Origin: Oscheius onirici
Taxonomy: Eukaryota; Nematoda; Chromadorea; Rhabditida; Rhabditidae
Direction: 5' to 3'
NCBI GenBank assembly: GCA_932521025.1
Contig: OW051473.1
Coordinates: 10,106,001-10,170,000, forward strand
DNA length: 64,000 nt
The position numbers were made by a program, and so were the translations under genes. Positions 10,064 through 19,390 of this stretch are shown here, piece by piece. Below the pieces are notes generated by a model. The model searched no databases. It had not been told where the DNA came from and worked only from the letters and a program-made list of their open reading frames with translations. The first letter of the stretch is position 1, and each line of letters begins with the position of its first letter.

Positions 10064-12989
10064 TTACTTGAGAAGGTGTTCCAACTTGGCCGGAACGACT
10101 TCTTGTTTCCCGAGGCCGGAGATGACACGATCCGAAAGCCAGGCCGGCATCATCGAGAGCGGCACAAAGAAGAAGATGGCGTCATAACCACAGTAATACC
10201 TAAAAGTGTAAATCTGGGTCAGCTCTCGGTGGATTTTGTCGCCGTCGGTCAATCTCCGCTTGTTAGTCGTGTTGCCTGGCTACTATCATCAGATCATATT
10301 TCCGCTCCCCTTGAGGGCTGATACCTTGCTTCAGCACTTGCATCCTTTCACATTATCAGTCTCACACGTTTTTTCTGATCCTATTGGTATACGGTATATG
10401 GAGCCAAACAACCTTCTCATCTGGCTAATCTGCAGAAACCAAAGTTTCAGACTTGGGCGTGGGAAGCGGCGACTATACTACGGTAGCTCAGCATCTCTAT
10501 TCCGCCTTCTAAAGAATAATCTGTCATATTCATAGAACGCCCATCGATGGAGATTAGCCGGGATTTAGACTAGTATCTTCAAGAATGCAGGTAGGTGTTC
10601 TAAAGCATCTCTCCCCATACAGTCTATTTCCAACGTGGTCAGCTAAACAGAAACGTCTTCAGAAATTTGTATGTCACAGAGCTATATTAATTACAGGAGA
10701 AAGATTTTTGAAAGAGTATGTTCAAAGGATGTTATAGTGTGAAAAAAATTTGTTGGAAGTGGTTATTGTGCACCTTGTTTGTACTTTTTTATAGAGAGCC
10801 CCAATTCTACACCTCAATCTGAAAATGGAGGAGCCGGATGACTATCAAGAATCGCTCAATCAGATAAGCGACTCGGAAAATGAGCAGGACCCTCCGTTGG
10901 CTAGACCTCAGCCTCGCCGAGCTGCACCGTTGCCTCTCGCTCTCGATTGGCCTCTTTTGATCAACTACAACAAAGAGACTGACTTTTTGAAGAGACTTCT
11001 CACTGAGCAGGAAAGGTAGGAAAAAGTATGACAGGGTTAAAACTTTTCAGAGAGCAAACTCTCCAAAGAGTTGAAAAACCACCTACACCGCTCTCAGATT
11101 TAGAGCCTTTAATATACACTGACAAGAAAGGCTATACATACTGGCTACGTAACCGAAATGCGGAAGTTTTGGAGGATCGGGAGTTTCTGTTAAGGTAACG
11201 GGGTTTAAGCCCAAAAAAATCTTATTAGGTGTAATACTGATATTGCATGTGGAGCCTTTGCTTGCATGCGGAACGGAGTTATCATAGCTTCCGGTGAACA
11301 TTCTCATCTGCCAGGTTGTCCCATTACACCTACTATTGTGGAAAAAGTGAGTCAATCACTTGTACTGAATTATTTTCCAAGTTTTAGGTCAAAAAAGTTG
11401 TTGTGAAGCCACCGAGGAAAAGAAAGTCTTCAAAATATTTCCCGTATCCCGAAGTCAAGACCGAGATTTGAGAGCACCTTCTTCCCGTACAATATATATT
11501 TTGAACCGGTCTTCATACGTTACTTGGCAAGTAAATTTAGTTTTCTTACCGGGCTCTGGGATATTTGGCAGTGATGGCGTGGTAGTAGTTATCAACAACG
11601 AGGTTGATATTGGACGAACTCATAGAAATGTAGAGGTTGTTCCACATTGTCGCAACTGAAAGTACCTTGCTGGCAAGATCAAAAAGAAGGTTACAGTAAT
11701 TTTTGAACTTTTCTCCGTACTCCTCCTTGGTTTCCTTGTCCAGCTTCTTCCAGACGCCTTCAACACGGTTAATCATTGCCTGGGGATCAATCAAAGGAGT
11801 TCTGAAAATTCCCGGCTCGAGGATACTGCACTTGACTCCGAAATTCTTCAGTTCTTGTCTGAAAACTCAAAGTTTTCGGCGTTTTCCCGCAGAAACCCTG
11901 CCTCAAAGCATCCATATAGGCTTCTGCGCCAAACTTGGCAACAACGTATGGTCCGGCTGCCGGAGATGATAGACGCCCGTTGACTGACGTCACAGTTACA
12001 ATACGACCTTGGGATGCTTTCACAAGTTTTTTGAATGCTTGCGTTGTTCTAATGACACCGAGAGTGTTGACCTCGATGGAGAGCTTGTAGTCTTGTATTC
12101 CCAGCCAGTCGTCAGGACCGTAGCAGGAAAAGATGCCGGCATTGTTCACGATAGCCCAGAGTTCTAGGAAATTTCACATTTCTGGGGAATGTTAATCCTG
12201 CCCTACCCATTCCAGACGGCATGTTCTGTGTCACAAAGTCACGAGCAGCTGCCACACTCTCATCGTTGGTAACATCCAGAGAAACTGTCCTAACCTTGGA
12301 GCATTCATCCCTAAGACTCTTCGCAGTCTGAAAACGGAACAAGCATCTAACATCAAGAGGGCCTACTTGATCCGTGAGACAGCCTGCAAAAACTGTTAAT
12401 CCATTCGCAGCACACTTTTTGGCTAATTCTCGGCCAAATCCCGTATCGCAACCCGTTATAAAAACAGCCTTCTTAGAAAGATCTCCTACAGTAAGAAGCT
12501 CCCAGATAAATCTGAAACCGGATTGAAAACATCACACATACAACTCTTTGGACATTTTTACACGTCTGAACTATTGTATATGTCAAACTTTATAACCTAC
12601 AAGAAAATACTTTGTGCCACCAAGTTTACATTTACATTCGATACTTAGGGAGAATTTATGGCACACATTTTGTACGTCTCTAGACTTTTGAACCTGCATG
12701 CATCATCATCCAAATTATATTAAGATTGACCTACTTTTTCTTGTAATCCGTGTCAGACTAGTTCACCTACAGTAGTCTGACCTAATTACTAGACATTTTA
12801 AGACTACAGTAATTTGACCTAAATCTTAGGCATTCCGTACAGAGTTTGTTTTTGAGGCTTAAGAGTAGATCAGTCGTGTTCCGTATTAAGTTCAGACAGG
12901 TCTTTGTGTTGAGAAGATTATGAGCAAACTAACCTTAGAGTATAGTAAGCTATCACTAGAACGACGAAAAATGCTGGCAAGGGCAGCAT
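10064..12989 (-). CDS. Short-chain dehydrogenase, SDR9C/RDH-like, membrane-anchored
   Basis: The start at 12989 follows TTTCAG by 4 nt. Exon 1 encodes an N-terminal membrane anchor (LPLPAFFVVLVIAYYTLR). After a 422-nt intron (12512-12933) come the NAD(P)-binding motif TGCDTGFG, the strand-4 motif NNAG and a catalytic S-x(n)-YVVAK. The substrate-side region (EPGIFRTPL) follows, then NYYHAITAKYPRAR. The last exon (10064-10199) completes the family C-terminus with RYYCGYDAIFFFVPLSMMPA. The junction across the 1350-nt intron (10200-11549) keeps phase and the family sequence, so I treat it as one gene of about 330 residues. Relatives are retinol or hydroxysteroid dehydrogenases in ER membranes; the substrate is not predictable. 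One intron near 11900 can be read either as GC-AG or as GT with an ACAAG acceptor, giving the same protein. Confidence 0.85.
10825..11471 (+). CDS. FLYWCH-type zinc-finger protein nested in an SDR intron
   Basis: Four exons join to about 180 residues. The N-terminus is acidic with a PQPRRAAPLPLALDWPL segment. A single finger follows: YTDKKGYTYWLRNR, LLRC, DIACGAFACM and ending GEHSHLPGC. The Cys-x-Cys-x-His-x-His order with a preceding Trp is that of FLYWCH fingers, which in nematodes occur in DNA-binding repressors such as PEB-1 and the FLH proteins. The C-terminus is very basic (KKVVVKPPRKRKSSK) and could be a nuclear localisation signal or DNA contact. The whole gene sits on the opposite strand inside the last intron of the SDR gene. 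Assignment to FLYWCH is by pattern only. Confidence 0.68.
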
Positions 12990-13488
12990 AGTTCTGAAAG
13001 TTTTAGATGAGAAATGAGTGGGGAAGAAGTGCGGGCAGAGTTCGAAAAGTCTGGCAAACAGTTGAACCAGTTCCGTAAACAAGTTGTTGCGTGGCTGTGA
13101 GGGTAACCCCTCACTCTCGCCACAAAAGTTGAAAGCAGCGCCGACCAAACAAAGGTAGTTCAGCTTGCAATTGATGGCACGCAATGATTGGGAAGACGGC
13201 CAAACAACGCTATACATGAGCAAAGATAAGAGAGAGCTCGCAAAAACTTGAGTATTTTCCCTGGACTAGAGTCGAGCGAACAACAAACAGGAAGATAGCT
13301 GACCAGATAAGAAGAAGTGGCCGACTGTCTCTCCCGGTCCACCAAAAAAATTAAAAATCACGGGGAAGAAGCTTCGAACATGTTGCTGTAACCTGTCCTT
13401 GATATTGACTCTTTATTGCACGTGTAAACCCGCTAGCAATTACTCAATAAATGTACAATACTGCCAAAAAATATCAGAGAAATTTTTC

Positions 13489-14919
13489 TTAGACACGTTG
13501 ACTGCCACACATTCTCATGCAAGTGTTGTAGTTGGGAAAGTTGTTGGCATTTCCCAGGGTTCCGTAGTACGAGAAACGCATGCAGGTGTTGTATTGCTTT
13601 GTGAAAAAGTAGCGGTCACTCTTCTCACTTCCAACGGAGAACTTTCCGGCGTCATAGTTCAGGTTACAGAGGTAGTCTGAACACTGTTTTTCAGAAGTTT
13701 TACTATCAAGTTTACCTGCAGTCGGACAGCAGTAGCCGTTATTACAACTGTGTCCATTAGGACATTGGTTTGTAGTACACCTTGTGATGTTCAGTTGACT
13801 GTTGTCATACTCGGCATTGCAAGCTTGAGCCATGCTTTGAATATCAGGATTGGAGCCGGATGGCTGATCTCGCATCATCTGGAAAAAGAATATTTTTTGC
13901 AATTGTTCAATTTGAAGAACATACTGTCCAGGAAACATAATATACGAAGAAATTACGTTAGAAGGTATTGCTAAAGCTTTCAAACTCAATCAGTCAACTA
14001 ACACTATGTATATGCTCCCATTCGTGTGATCTTCAGCATTCTTCGTTCCATCTTTCTGCAAGTCACACAACAAAAGACGGAGCGAAGAATGCTGAAGATC
14101 ACACGAATCGACCGATGGCACAACACAAGGATTCGTAATGTTACCAAGCTGAAAGACTAGAGCAAGGTGGCAGACCTGAGGAAACTACAGTGGGCCAGGA
14201 AAATAAAGAACATGGATCAGAACAGATGGGCAAGCATTACGACTACGTGGATCCCATATGACAGAAAGCGGGCAAGAGGACAGCCACCACCGAGATGGAG
14301 AGACTACCTGAAGAATGCGATGAGCGCAACATGGTGGAGCGCCCCGTTGGAGGACTGGATTAGAGTAATCGACCATTGTAGATAATTTTTCAACGTGGAA
14401 ATATGCTCTCATTAACTCCCGGCCGTCTTATGATATATCCTGCAGGTCAAATGCTACATTGGATGCATTAACACTCAAGAAGAGTTTCAGATCGACTCTC
14501 TGTCGTTCACTCTCTGGTAAGTGTTAATTCTCCCTCGTAACAGAAGTTGGAAGGTTTGAATGTGCCCACAACTAAAGATGAGGTACTTTTATAGGGTACT
14601 GTTTACCTTTCTCATACGTGGTAATCTATTGGGATTCGGCTTATTAAAATGTCGTTACCTGAGCGCCTGCTCCATTGATGCAATAATCTTGACACTCTTT
14701 CGCTGAAGAGAATCGGTTTCCGTTTCCATTGCACCCGTTGTACATAAAGGGCTGGCAGATACCCTGTTGAGAGTTGAAATAAAACATCTGAGCTTGCGGA
14801 CTGGAACAAAAGTCTCCACGGTCGCGAGGAGCTGAACAACTTTTGGAGTTGTCCATTCCAAGACTGGCGGCAAGGCTGGAAACTATCAGAACTGAAGACA
14901 TGGTCACTAAAGTGAGCAT
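13489..14919 (-). CDS. Secreted two-Kunitz protein (paralogue A)
   Basis: Exon 1 (from 14919, 1 nt after TTTTCAG) encodes a signal peptide and a full Kunitz domain (start SCSAPRDRGDFC, core CQPFMYNGCNGNGNRF). After an intron of about 780 nt comes an exon encoding a small Cys-rich lustrin/WAP-like module (CTTNQCPNGHSCNNGYCCP). A second Kunitz-like domain follows, ending CMRMCGSQRV. The second domain keeps cysteines 1, 3, 5 and 6, but cysteines 2 and 4 are replaced (DAGKF, GTLGN), so the disulfide that locks the inhibitory loop is missing. Domain order equals the plus-strand gene at 15841, which supports joining the two exons. Kunitz domains inhibit serine proteases. The large intron holds a retroelement fragment in the opposite orientation. 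AATAAA lies near 13410 (minus). Confidence 0.78.
14020..14108. repeat. Inverted repeat (foldback) at the end of an RTE fragment
   Basis: The arms 14020-14045 and 14083-14108 are perfect 26-nt reverse complements. With two mismatches they extend to about 36 nt, leaving a 17-nt loop (14056-14072). The right arm is part of the retroelement coding sequence (frame reading RRMLKITR), so the left arm is an inverted copy of element sequence. Confidence 0.85.
14073..14385 (+). mobile_element. RTE-type non-LTR retrotransposon remnant (C-terminal end of RT ORF)
   Basis: The plus frame starts TERRMLKITRIDRWHNTRIR and continues LQWARKIKNMDQNRWA, TTTWIPYDRKRARGQPPPRW and WIRVIDHC, ending at TAG. This is the typical C-terminal tail of RTE-family endonuclease/reverse transcriptase proteins (ERRML, then W-x-P-R-x-x-KR-x-x-G-R-P-P-x-R-W). 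An in-frame TAG near 14158 and the strong 5' truncation show it is dead. It lies inside the long intron of Kunitz gene A, antisense to that gene. Confidence 0.82.
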
Positions 14920-15840
14920 TCTGAAAATGCTGTTATTTTTAACTATGTGAAGGTGATGTTGTAGACGAAGAGTGCAGTATATGTCAGAGTTGTTGCCAGT
15001 TATTTAAATACTGTCATGAGGTGAAGGTTGTTTGGTAGGCAAACAGTCTTCCGGACCGGGGGAAGCAAACAATCTACTGCTAGTCTCGGAGATTGTATGC
15101 AAAGTTCGAATGGCAGCGGAGGCGGAAAAGACACAATTCGGTGGAAAAACAGAAAAATGACATGTATCGCAAGTACAAGGAGCGCGGACAAATAGAGCTG
15201 ACCGAACAAGCAACAAAGATTACTATAGCTCTGCCATCATTTTCTGTCGATAGTGTTCTTGTCTTAGATTTCAACTTTCGTCTTTTCCCCATAGCAATGT
15301 TACGAATCTTTGCAATCTCTTCCCCCCTACAACAATGGTGTTGTACAGCCGAGAGATGCGCCCACAACTTTTTGGCTATGTCAAACCGGACTATGTTCTC
15401 AAAAGGAACACATTCGGTTTCTACTATCTTTCTCTCTTTCGCTGCCGCAAATACAGACTAGTTCTTACTCTTCCGATATTAGCTCTTTCTCCTGTAACGA
15501 AAACGATAGCCGATCTGCAAGCATCAACAGAGCAGAAAACTTTGTTGACCTTCTGCTAAGACCATACATTCTGCTTGCAGTATTTCGCTGCAACTTTTCT
15601 CTTTTTGAAGTTTAAACGGATTTCTAAACTGCCCTCACATGTACGCAGATTTACACCCACATACAAATAACTTTGTCCAAATGTTTGTTAATGAAAAGTT
15701 TGCCGGCAAACATTGACGGCAGAAGAATAAAAGCCCAGCTGTGAGACTCCAAAGAGTGACTGGTTTTCAAAAAACTTGTCACAAGGTCACGCCACTCTTT
15801 CTCATTCTTCTCTTCAAAATTCTCAAAAATTGTTCAGAAA
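14920..15840. other. Shared 0.9-kb region between divergent Kunitz genes
   Basis: Contains only overlapping open frames on both strands without known domains. It should hold the promoters and outrons of both Kunitz genes. A TATA-like AATAAAAG occurs at 15726-15733, about 108 bp before the plus-strand ATG. Confidence 0.45.
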
Positions 15841-16838
15841 ATGTGGAGATTAGCATCACTACTCTTTCTACCTAGTTTTACTGCAGCAATCCCTGAGCTC
15901 TGCTCTGCACCAAAAGATCTAGGCGAAAGCTGTTCACTACCTTCTGGGAGAATGTTTTACTACGATCCTAGATACAGTACGTTTTTATATAATAAAAGAA
16001 TGACAAGCTATTCAGAAGTGTGCCAACCTTTTCAATACAATGGCTGTGGCGGTAATCAGAACAAATTTGCTACTGCAGCTGAATGCAAAGTAAGTTGCTT
16101 TCTGAGGTATTTGGTTACGGTCATCTAAATTTGGAACATTTTAATGTTATAGAGAAAATGAAGATACTAAAACTTTGCGGAATGTTAAAAGTTTCAAAAA
16201 TACCATTTAAACATGAAAATCATAGGTATTTAAGTTAACGTGTTTGAAAAGGTCAAAATATTCTACCGTTTTCAGGGAGTTTGCGTGTCTGGATCAGCTC
16301 AAAAGTCATCCACATCTTCATCTTCCTCTACTCAAGTCGTATCCACAGATGACTCTGATATTTTTGTACCACAAGGAGATCGTCATGAACAATGGAGAAA
16401 GGGTGTGCTTTGACGTAAAAAATACAATATGATTAACATTTAGCGGAAAAATGCGGCTCCAACTACCTAATCCCAAATGGCAAATACGTAAAATGTTCAC
16501 CGGGCTGTCCTCCCAGCCACACATGTACGCTGGGGGTTTGTTGTCCTTCTAAAGGTTATTTTGTGATTTTTGTTTTGAATATGACTGATTTTACAGATTT
16601 TGTTTGCTCTCAGCGCGATGACACGGGAACGTTTCAAGACGGCATCGAGGATCGTCCACGGTTAGTCGCGACGCGTCAACAATTTTCGTAATGGCGGGAT
16701 TTTAGATTTGGATGGAATCACGATGTCAAGTCGTGCGTCCGCTTCAGCTACTATGGGGCCAATGGAAATTACAACAATTTCCCGAATTTCCAGAGCTGCA
16801 TGAGCTATTGCAAAGACTCCAATCCGATTCGTCGCTGA
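15841..16838 (+). CDS. Secreted two-Kunitz protein (paralogue B)
   Basis: The start follows TTGTTCAG by 3 nt. Six exons give about 215 residues: a signal peptide (MWRLASLLFLPSFTAA), Kunitz domain 1 (CSAPKDLGESC, core CQPFQYNGCGGNQNKF), a Ser/Thr-rich linker, a Cys-rich lustrin/WAP-like module (CSPGCPPSHTCTLGVCCP), then a second Kunitz-like domain ending SCMSYCKDSNPIRR. In domain 1 a 39-nt in-frame intron (after tac-a, 15978-16016) must be removed to restore normal Kunitz spacing. Domain 2 again lacks cysteines 2 and 4 (DDTGTF, GANGN). Same architecture as the minus-strand neighbour, so the pair arose by inverted duplication. A role as protease inhibitor is expected only for domain 1. Confidence 0.82.
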
Positions 16839-17428
16839 GGAAAATTTGATCTCTTTATTATTGTAATTACTGTCCCAAGAAGATGTTTCGGGTTTTTCAT
16901 ATCGTTTTTCTCTCAGTGAAAGAACGGACACGATTTCCGAGTGATTGATAGTAGGACACCGACGTCGCCGTGCCGTAAAAGCTGATCGATTGTTCTGATC
17001 ATCTATGGTAAACAGTTTGGTGGAAAGATGAGAGAACACAAGTCATGATTGATTGGAATGCGGGTAGCTGAGACAGATATGGCGTAATGTCCCCACCATA
17101 ATTTTAGACATCCATTTAAGAAATGTGTGAGTGAGAAGAGCTTCTCCTCATTCTGCAGCAGCCGCTCATCGTCCTTTTAGGCACATTAGAGCTTTGGTGC
17201 GTTCCATCAAAGGTTCAACCAGAAGATAGCTTCCTTGTGGACCTGGCACCTTGTTTCCTTAAGACAACTGTTGACGTGAAGCCGCCAGCGGATCTTATTC
17301 CTTTTTTGCGCAACAACTATCGGGTTTTCGGAGCTTAAAAGCATCACCGTCTCTAGTTTCTCTCAGACTTGTCTCTTCTCTTTCTTTCATCCTCTTTCAT
17401 TTGTTTTTGGCCATAAACATCTTTCCAG
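16839..17428. other. Intergenic region
   Basis: A 125-codon open frame on the minus strand (16662-17039) overlaps the Kunitz B C-terminus and is a shadow. Otherwise no gene is seen; pyrimidine-rich sequence at 17350-17425 leads into the acceptor of the next gene. Confidence 0.4.
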
Positions 17429-17684
17429 ATGCTTCGTCTCTTTCTCCTCTTGGCCGTTTTGGCTGCTGTTGCTCTTTCTCAGGGATGGGGATACGGACCC
17501 TACGGACGTTATGGAGGTCTAACAATATTCTTCTTTTGTAGAAATTATACTTGCAGGCGGGTACGGAGGCCGTCATCACGGATATTATGGTAGACCTTAC
17601 GGAGGCAGAGGATACTACGGCGGAGGACCCGGTTACTATGGTGGATACCCTGGACTCCTTCCCGCTATTCTTGGACGCAAGTAG
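17429..17684 (+). CDS. Secreted Gly/Tyr-rich peptide, NLP/CNC-type antimicrobial-like
   Basis: Two exons encode about 72 residues. The ATG directly follows CTTTCCAG. A signal peptide (MLRLFLLLAVLAAVALSQ) is followed by GWGYGPYGRYGG, HHGYYGRPYGGRGYYGGG and PGYYGGYPGLLPAILGRK. The composition and length match the YGGYG-type peptides that nematodes make in epidermis upon infection or wounding (nlp-29 group) and related cuticle glycine-rich proteins. Homology cannot be proven from such low-complexity sequence, and immune function is inference. AATAAA lies at about 17709. Two tandem hairpins follow directly downstream. Confidence 0.75.
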
Positions 17685-17777
17685 ACACTGTACTACTATT
17701 TATTGTACAATAAACTTTAATTCTCAAAGAAGTTGACTCAAAGCAGTGAGACCAAAGAGTTGCCAATGTGTACGTGT

Positions 17778-17818
17778 TCCTTGTTCTATGCCGCTGGTCA
17801 GGAGGCATAGAACAAGGA
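17778..17818. repeat. Perfect 15-bp hairpin downstream of the Gly/Tyr peptide gene
   Basis: Arms 17778-17792 and 17804-17818 are exact reverse complements with an 11-nt loop. It is the first of two hairpins within 82 bp. Confidence 0.85.
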
Positions 17819-17822
17819 TTCG

Positions 17823-17859
17823 ATGCTCCCCTTCTATGAATTCACAGAAAGGGGAGCAT
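17823..17859. repeat. Second hairpin of the tandem pair
   Basis: Arms 17823-17835 and 17846-17859 pair with one bulged base, loop 10 nt, starting 4 nt after the first hairpin. A GAATAAATAC follows directly. Confidence 0.8.
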
Positions 17860-18185
17860 TGAATAAATACATCGTCCATCCAACTTCAAGAGAGTGATCA
17901 CCTGTTTAATGCTAAGGCTATCACTAAAGTATTCTGCTGCCTTGTCGAGGCTTCACATAGACAAACAGACGGTTTAGCTTCAATAGAAAATATTACGGTA
18001 GACAAAGGTGGAGAAAACTCCTCCCTTCTTTTCTTGGACTGAATTAGCTACTATTGGTTATATTGTAAAATATCTGCGGACTTACATACATACGATATGT
18101 ATATCAGACTAACGGTAGGTACAAAAACTCGCAGCATAGCTTATTATATAACAAACAGAGAACTGTTTTCAGAAAACTTTTTTAA

Positions 18186-18643
18186 ATGTATCGTCTGCTT
18201 GCCATTTGCCTGGTTTTCACCCTAGTTCACGCAAAAGCTGGTGATTGGGAGGTTGGAGATCCTTCAGAATCTATATACATGGTACTAACTTGGTTTTCGC
18301 AAAAAAAATAAATATAGCCAGAATGTTGCCTGGACAGTTGCTAAAGCTGTAAACAGCGTTTCGTCACTTGCCAGTGCCACAAACCAATACGTTCCGACTA
18401 AGGTCATTTCTGCAAAGAGCAAACTCGTTTCTGTATCTGAATTCTATGATATTGTCGTTGAATTCACAATAAGCAACTGTTCCAAGAGGACGATAATCAG
18501 TCGCAGATGCACTCTTCTGGAAAATGAAGATAATAAGAAGCTAAGCTTTGTTTGGAACTCAGTCTTTTCAGACTTACGAGATCGTAGTCGCAATTAACGA
18601 ACCGGAGAACCCTAACCAGATTCAGAGCGTTCATGAAGTTTAG
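18186..18643 (+). CDS. Cystatin-like protein 1, C-terminal splice uncertain
   Basis: Exon 1 encodes a signal peptide (MYRLLAICLVFTLVHAKAG) and GDWEVGDPS. Exon 2 starts NVAWTVAKAVNSVSS and contains PTKVISAKSKLVSVSEF, DIVVEFTISNCSK and a second Cys. This is the order of type-2 cystatins, secreted inhibitors of papain-like cysteine proteases, but the QxVxG loop is replaced by SKLVSV. The family C-terminus (TYEIVVAINEPENPNQIQ) is encoded in another frame at 18571-18643, after TTTTCAG. No normal donor joins it. Read-through instead stops at 18597. A 22-nt intron (GT at 18549) would restore it but is implausibly short. Poly-A AATAAA is at 18659. It may be a decaying copy. Confidence 0.65.
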
Positions 18644-18865
18644 GATTGATTTTTTTTACAATAAACTAGTTTTTGCAAACCTGCTTTTAGAGAGCTGTAG
18701 CGGGATTTTATAGTAAGCACCAGCCGGCTTCGCCGCCTGTCGGCGGCTTTTTTACTTGTGTTCTCTTCTTTACTGCTTATCCCTTCCCTTCTCAACCGAT
18801 CTCTTCTGATCCTATAGCGGTTAGCCTGACGCAATTTTCTACTGAAAACAATTTAGCAAAAATAT

Positions 18866-18935
18866 TTAGCGAGGAGAGGAGTCGAACCCGGGTTGTCTGG
18901 GTAACAGCGGCGACTCTTAACAATACACCAAAATT
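18866..18935 (-). pseudogene. tRNA-like sequence (tRNA pseudogene or SINE head)
   Basis: On the minus strand, TGGTGTATTGTTAAGAGTC resembles the D-arm/A box of a tRNA, and GGGTTCGACTCC is a near-perfect B box 35 nt later, followed by a T run. The 5' acceptor strand does not pair with the 3' strand and the T-stem is mismatched, so this is not an intact tRNA. Confidence 0.5.
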
Positions 18936-19390
18936 TGAGGTCCCGGACAAGCAAATAAACAGAGTCCACCACAGACACTATTGGGCTTTAGTAGTAGAGA
19001 GATTGCGAGTGGAATGTCTCTTAAACTTCATTCAACACTTTTTTGCTTTTTTAAAGAGTTTAACCCGCAAGAGTTCTCTCGTAAATTTTTATTAAAATTC
19101 TAGAGTCCAGAGAAACGAGCCGAAAGTTACGCGATAATGCGACCCTCTCAAGGAGATCGTCTCAAAGAGACAAAGAACTTTTACAGCTCCTTGAGGTCGA
19201 GTTCAAACGGTCGTAAAATTTTACATACGATCCCGAATCAATGATTAAATATGTTAATATATCTATCCGTTGGAGCCACAATGCTCTTTTAGAGGAATTT
19301 TCACGACTGGCTCTTTTTGCCCTGCAGGGCAATACATTTAACTAATTGTTGAATATGTTTCTTTATTAACAAATTACTGTATTCCGTAGT
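18936..19390. other. Intergenic region, nothing recognised
   Basis: Lies between the tRNA-like sequence and the 3' end of the mucin-like gene. A TTTATT near 19361 is the minus-strand poly-A signal of the latter. No other feature was seen. Confidence 0.4.

Noticed and set aside
14185-14412. Minus-strand 75-codon frame over the retroelement remnant
   Set aside because: Antisense of a recognisable RT C-terminus on the plus strand.
15093-15615. Several overlapping plus-strand frames upstream of Kunitz B
   Set aside because: Frames overlap each other and minus-strand frames, lack domains and lie in the expected shared promoter.
18732-18753. GC-rich 6-bp hairpin followed by a T run, like a bacterial terminator
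   Set aside because: All other evidence is eukaryotic; a short GC stem plus T6 occurs by chance and no gene ends there on the fitting strand.
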